Assembly (NCBI GenBank): GCA_018398765.1
Contig: JAHBMJ010000653.1
Span: forward strand, 1 to 64,000
Direction: 5' to 3'
Source of the DNA: Chromera velia
Taxonomy: Eukaryota; Sar; Chromeraceae
Length of the DNA: 64,000 nucleotides
The position numbers and the translations under genes are program-made. Positions 60,501 through 64,000 of this stretch are shown here, piece after piece; the first letter of the stretch is position 1; each line of letters starts with the position of its first letter. The notes under the pieces were generated by a model. The model had not been told where the DNA came from, did not search any database, and saw only the letters and a program-made list of their open reading frames with translations.

Positions 60501-62959
60501 CCGACCCTGTTTCGTTTCTGAAATCCCTTCAGGGGTCTCAGAGAGACGGAAAAAGAGGTCCTCCTTCTGCTTCACCCCCCCGCGCAGACAGAGGGAGAGA
60601 CAAAGAGAAAGATGTCAATGCCGACCCTGTTTGGTTTCTGAAATCCCTTCAGGGGTCTCAGAAAGACGGAAAGAGAGGTCCTCCGTCTGCTTCACCCCCC
60701 CGCGCAGACAGAGGGAGAGACAAAGAGAAAGATGCCAATCCCGACCCGCTTGCGTTTTTGAAATCCCTTCAGGGGTCTCAGAGAGACGGAAAAAGAGGTC
60801 CTCCTTCTGCTTCACCCCCCCGCGCAGACAGAGGGAGAGACAAAGAGAAAGATGTCAATGCCGACCCTGTTTGGTTTCTGAAATCCCTTCAGGGGTCTCA
60901 GAAAGACGGAAAGAGAGGTCCTCCGTCTGCTTCACCCCCCCGCGCAGACAGAGACACAGACAAAGAGAAAGATGCCAATCCCGACCCGCTTGCGTTTTTG
61001 AAATCTCTTCAGGGGTCACAGAGAGACGGGAGCAGGGGGAAGTCTTCTTCTGTTTCTCTCTCCACAGAGAGGTTCTCCATTGATTCCCACAAGCCAAAGT
61101 CCAAAGGCATTCTCGACACTCGCGCGAGAGCCATGCCGAGCCCTGCAGAGACCCACCGTTCCAAGCAGGAGCCCTTGTCGAGATCTTCTTTCCGACAGGC
61201 CCTGGGCTTTCTCTCGACTTCCCTGGGAGACAACGGGGAGGGGGGCTGTCTGAGGGGGGGGGCCTCCCATCCTCCGTCAGTTCGTGGATCGATTGGTTCT
61301 TCTTCGGTGGGTAGGGACGTTGAGACAGAGGGAAGCGTTCGAAGTGGGGGGAGAAGTTCAGTTGGTCAGCGTTCGGGGGGACTCGTGGGGGGACTAGCGA
61401 GCATTGTAGGGGGGCAACAAAAGGAGAAGGGCCGAGAGGGTGATCGTCTGTCGTTGTCGTCAGCATTGACAGGTCTGCGTGGTGCGTCAGAGAGGCGTGT
61501 GCGTGAGCCCCTTCCCGCGCCTGGAAGGAGACTGACTGGTTCTGAGGAAAGTTGGAAAGAGTGGGAGGGGGAGGAAGACAGTGTGCTGGATGATGGAGAG
61601 AGGGGGCAGATTCCTCACAGAGAGGGGTGGGTGGGCATTCTCAAGGGCACTGTGTCTACGTCTGTGCAGGGGGAGACGGGCCTTCCAGGGAAAGAGAAGA
61701 GGGGAAGAGATGTGACTGGGGTGCCTGTGTTCATGCCAGCAGAGAAGAGGGGAAGGGAAATGATGAGTCAGTCCCTTGGAGGTGGAAGAGAGACGAAAGG
61801 CAGGGGAAGGGATCAGACTGCGTGTGCTCCTGTGGCTCCCCATTTGCCACAGCAACAGCGAGACAGGCTCGTTGCAGTCAAGCAAGAGATCGGTCAGACG
61901 TCAAAAGCCGGGGTCAGGAAGGAGGCGGTGGGGGTGCATCAACAGCACGAGCACACCCGGAACGGCGAAATGGACTCAGTTCCTGGGCAAAGGGGGGGGG
62001 GAGGGTTTGCTTCCTTCACTCCCCTACTTAGGGAAGGGTATGAAGCGGCTCGCTTACCAACGTCAGTCTCTGGGGGTTCTGTGTCAGGCTCAAATGCCAG
62101 TAGACAGGGGGGTATGCCAACGTCCGTCTCTGGGGGTTCTGTGTCAGGCTCAAATGCCAGTAGACAGGGGGGTATGCCAACGTCCGTCTCTGGGGGTTCT
62201 GTGTCAGGCTCAAATGCCAGTAGACAGGGGGGTATGCCAACGTCCGTCTCTGGGGGTTCTGTGTCAGGCTCAAATGCCAGTAGACAGGGGGGTATGCCAA
62301 CGTCCGTCTCTGGGGGTTCTGTGTCAGGCTCAGACGCTGCGAAAAGAGGGGGGGTGTCATCAGGTTTTGACGTTCTCAATCAGCTGAGGATGCAGATGAG
62401 TGTCCCTCAAAATGGGGGACAGAGAATGACGCAAGCGCAGCCGCAGAAAGGCAGCGGCCTCCCCCCCCACGAAATTATGGCTGCACTCGTAGGGGGGGGT
62501 CGTCAGGTTCCTCAGTTGCTCGGCACAGGACAACAGAGTCATGAGCAGAGGGGGGTCGGGGGGGCTCTCAGCCAGCTGATGGAGGGGCGTGCACCGCCAC
62601 AGCAGCCGTACGGGAGGATGGGGTGGAATGAGGGGCACCGTGACGGGGGATTCAGGTCCCCCCATGATCCTCACGTGGAGACGTTGATGGATGCAGTCTC
62701 GATGTCGAGTCCGTCTGTTGTGTCTGCGGGGGGAACCCCTTCGTTCTCTCCCTTGACGGGCCCGAACGGCATCCTTGCGGGTTTGGGTGGCCAGAGGGGT
62801 GCGGTGGGTAAGGGGAAGATCCCAGCAGGAGACGGGGAGTCTGCGGGGGACTCTGCAGAATTTTCCTCTGCTCTGTCTGCAATCGAGTCGGAGTCAGAGT
62901 CGGAAGGGAATGACTTCGAGGACAAAAATGATGAAGACTGGGTTCCCTGGAAGAATTAA
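52854..62959 (+). CDS. 1,931-aa protein of unknown family, 11 exons, tandem-repeat tail
   Basis: Exons: 52854-53117, 53215-53299, 53445-53713, 54030-54260, 56126-56242, 56697-56759, 56979-57033, 57393-57461, 57708-57976, 58262-58573 and 58898-62959; phases agree. The first 580 or so residues are folded-looking and helical (KLNRFADTLRREL, RLETAYYKLVVYAKNL, YLEELREAGEQLRDL), with Cys residues such as CSRCREM but no domain I recognise. The last exon (1,353 residues) is disordered: Pro/Ser-rich, with five units of about 40 residues at 60463-61035 and five 20-residue units at 62057-62340. It ends in an acidic tail (ESESESEGNDFEDKND) before VPWKN. A nuclear or scaffold role would be a guess. The exon 3 donor (GTGCGT) is the only phase-compatible one seen. 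A 21-nt optional exon near 57149 is possible. Confidence 0.8.
56318..56392 (+). repeat. (CT)n(GT)n microsatellite in an intron
   Basis: CTCT runs followed by GTGT runs begin about 75 bp after exon 5 of the 1,931-aa gene. A similar (CT)n(GT)n tract lies near 57555-57597, in the intron before exon 9. Confidence 0.9.
60463..61035 (+). repeat. Five 120-bp in-frame coding repeats, alternating types
   Basis: Each unit encodes about 40 residues built on PRADRGRDKEKD, then xNxDPxxFLKSLQGSQ, then DGKRGPPSASP. Units 2 and 4 carry VNADPVWF with QKDG; units 3 and 5 carry ANPDPLAF with QRDG; unit 1 is one codon shorter. The pattern implies duplication of a 240-bp dimer. DNA identity between same-type units is nearly complete. 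Confidence 0.95.
62057..62340 (+). repeat. Five 60-bp in-frame coding repeats
   Basis: Units encode MPTSVSGGSVSGSNASRQGG. The middle units are identical at the DNA level, and the first and last differ slightly. The length is a multiple of three and all forward frames stay open, so copy-number change would be tolerated. Confidence 0.95.
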
Positions 62960-63650
62960 TTAATTAAGCCTTCGCCTGAGAGACTGATTGTGATTGTGCT
63001 CATTGGTTCCGTCTATCATCCAGTTTTGTCTGCCTGCCTGCGTGAGGCATGAGGTGTGCATGTGTGACTGGATAGTTGGGGGGACGGGAAGCTTGAGATG
63101 AAGTTCGTGAGGACAATCGATCAGGGAGGCAGAGAGAGAAGAGAGTGTGTGAGAGAAGTTGCGGTCGTTTGGTCTTCGAGTGGTAAGGGAAAAACGGGGT
63201 GTAGAAAAGTTTTCTCAATCACTATCGGTCGATGCTGGTGGGAGGGAATCGAGATGCATGTACTCAATCAAAGGTGAAGGTGGAGGTGGAAGAAATGAAA
63301 TACCAAAGGGCATGTAAGGGGTCGGAGGAAAATAGATAATGGAGGGAGGACAGTCACCGTCTCACTGACCGACTGAAGCTTCTCTTCTTGCTTGCAGTCG
63401 AGTCTCTTCCTTCTTTTCCCTGTCTTCTTGTATTGTGTCTTTCTGTGTGTTCATGATCATGCCTTTCTCTTGCCCCGTCTTTCTTCCTTCCTCCTTCTTG
63501 AGCCAGCCTCCTTTGCTGCTCTCATCTAGCTCTTTCTCTTTCCAATTCGGCGTCTGTCTGTCTGTCTGCCCAACGGAGTTTGAGTGCATCGCTTGGAGAA
63601 AAACTTTATTGAATGCATGCTGGGGAGGGGAGGGGTGTGAACGGAAGGAA
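62960..63650. other. Intergenic DNA, 3' flank of the 1,931-aa gene
   Basis: It follows the TAA stop. Pyrimidine-rich stretches run at 63375-63560, including a TTGCTTGCAG acceptor-like site at about 63390-63399. No exon can be tied to it with confidence. Confidence 0.4.
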
Positions 63651-64000
63651 ATGGATTACGGACGGGCTTTGTGGGCGCAGTTGGGTGAGGAGGGACGGTG
63701 GTCTGCCTGGTGAAAAAAATCTGTCTGTTTCGCAGGCACAGGGGGGCAGTGGCTCAAAAGACCAACTCCGATCGACAAATTGAAGTCGATCTGTCAGGCT
63801 GTCCCGTGTGCAGTTTCAGGTGGGTGGAGAGAAAGAAGTGTGCGTGGAGGAGCCAAGATAAGGTCTGTCGAGACCCCCCGCCTTTTTGTGTTTTTCCTCT
63901 TCGCCTGTCCGTCTCTCCTTCCCGTCAAGGAGTCCGGTGAGTAAGGAGGAGGAAGGGCTTCAAGAAGTCTCGGGCTTGTCAGGACCGGACGCCACCTCCG
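63651..64000 (+). CDS. Possible 5' end of another gene (partial)
   Basis: An ATG at 63651 opens MDYGRALWAQLGEEG to 63709. A TTTCGCAG acceptor gives an exon 63736-63819 whose matching phase reads HRGAVAQKTNSDRQ and ends CPVCSF before a GTGGGT donor. Joining them needs a 26-nt intron (63710-63735), unusually short. The same exon in another frame reads GGQWLKRPTPIDKL and would need a different upstream exon. Either way a plus-strand gene may run off the right edge. Confidence 0.3.

Noticed and set aside
60061-61083. 340-aa plus-strand frame overlapping the 120-bp repeats
   Set aside because: It is a shadow of the 1,354-codon exon: repeat length divisible by three keeps alternative frames open.
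61939-62379. 146-aa minus-strand frame with PETDVGIPPCLLAFEPDTEP repeats
   Set aside because: It is the antisense image of the 60-bp coding minisatellite, without splice or start context.
1-64000. tRNA, rRNA and CRISPR arrays
   Set aside because: I scanned for a GGTTCRANYCC-type T-loop with matching arms and for regularly spaced identical repeats with unique spacers; none held up. The regular repeats found are coding minisatellites or microsatellites.

Overview
The window is nuclear DNA of an intron-rich, microsatellite-rich protist. Five genes can be assembled from exons joined by GT..AG introns. Most acceptors end in TGCAG and many donors read GTCAGT. There are no bacterial operons, CRISPR arrays, rRNA or recognisable tRNA genes. 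Long introns, (CT)n, (CA)n and (CCTG)n tracts, abundant GCATGC words and patches of AT-rich transposon debris fit an alveolate such as the chromerid Chromera. That assignment is inference; no marker gene in the window proves it.

Layout. 1-3.9 kb is AT-rich and gene-poor: an inverted-repeat terminus, a hAT-like MITE with an exact 8-bp target duplication, a GC hairpin and a foldback element. 3970-23610 (minus) is one 19-exon gene for a giant coiled-coil protein of about 4,700 residues. It is divergent, across about 1.1 kb, from a four-exon gene (plus, 24716-27046) whose product ends in an SH3 domain. 27.0-32.6 kb shows no convincing gene. 32.6-35.2 kb is a decayed, 5'-truncated LINE. 35.2-37.5 kb is AT-rich repeat DNA with a second hAT-like MITE. 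37991-39479 (minus) is a small four-exon gene of unknown function.

40.1-46.6 kb is a repeat nest: degenerate tandem units, a long-armed inverted-repeat element, and a fossil LTR element inserted into it; a second, uninterrupted copy at 46.2-46.6 kb shows the empty site. 47286-52073 (minus) is an eight-exon ABC1/ADCK2-type atypical kinase gene with a 28-nt microexon. It shares a 780-bp divergent promoter region with an 11-exon gene (plus, 52854-62959) for a 1,931-residue protein of unknown family, whose last exon carries two in-frame tandem repeat arrays. The right edge may hold the start of another plus-strand gene.

The genes do not form a pathway. A cytoskeletal or scaffold role for the coiled-coil and SH3 proteins and a mitochondrial role for the kinase are family-level inferences. 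No previously undescribed defence or mobile system was identified. The most distinctive signals are the donor-site bias, microsatellite-built splice acceptors, the kinase microexon with an altered KxGQ motif, and the dated nest of transposons.
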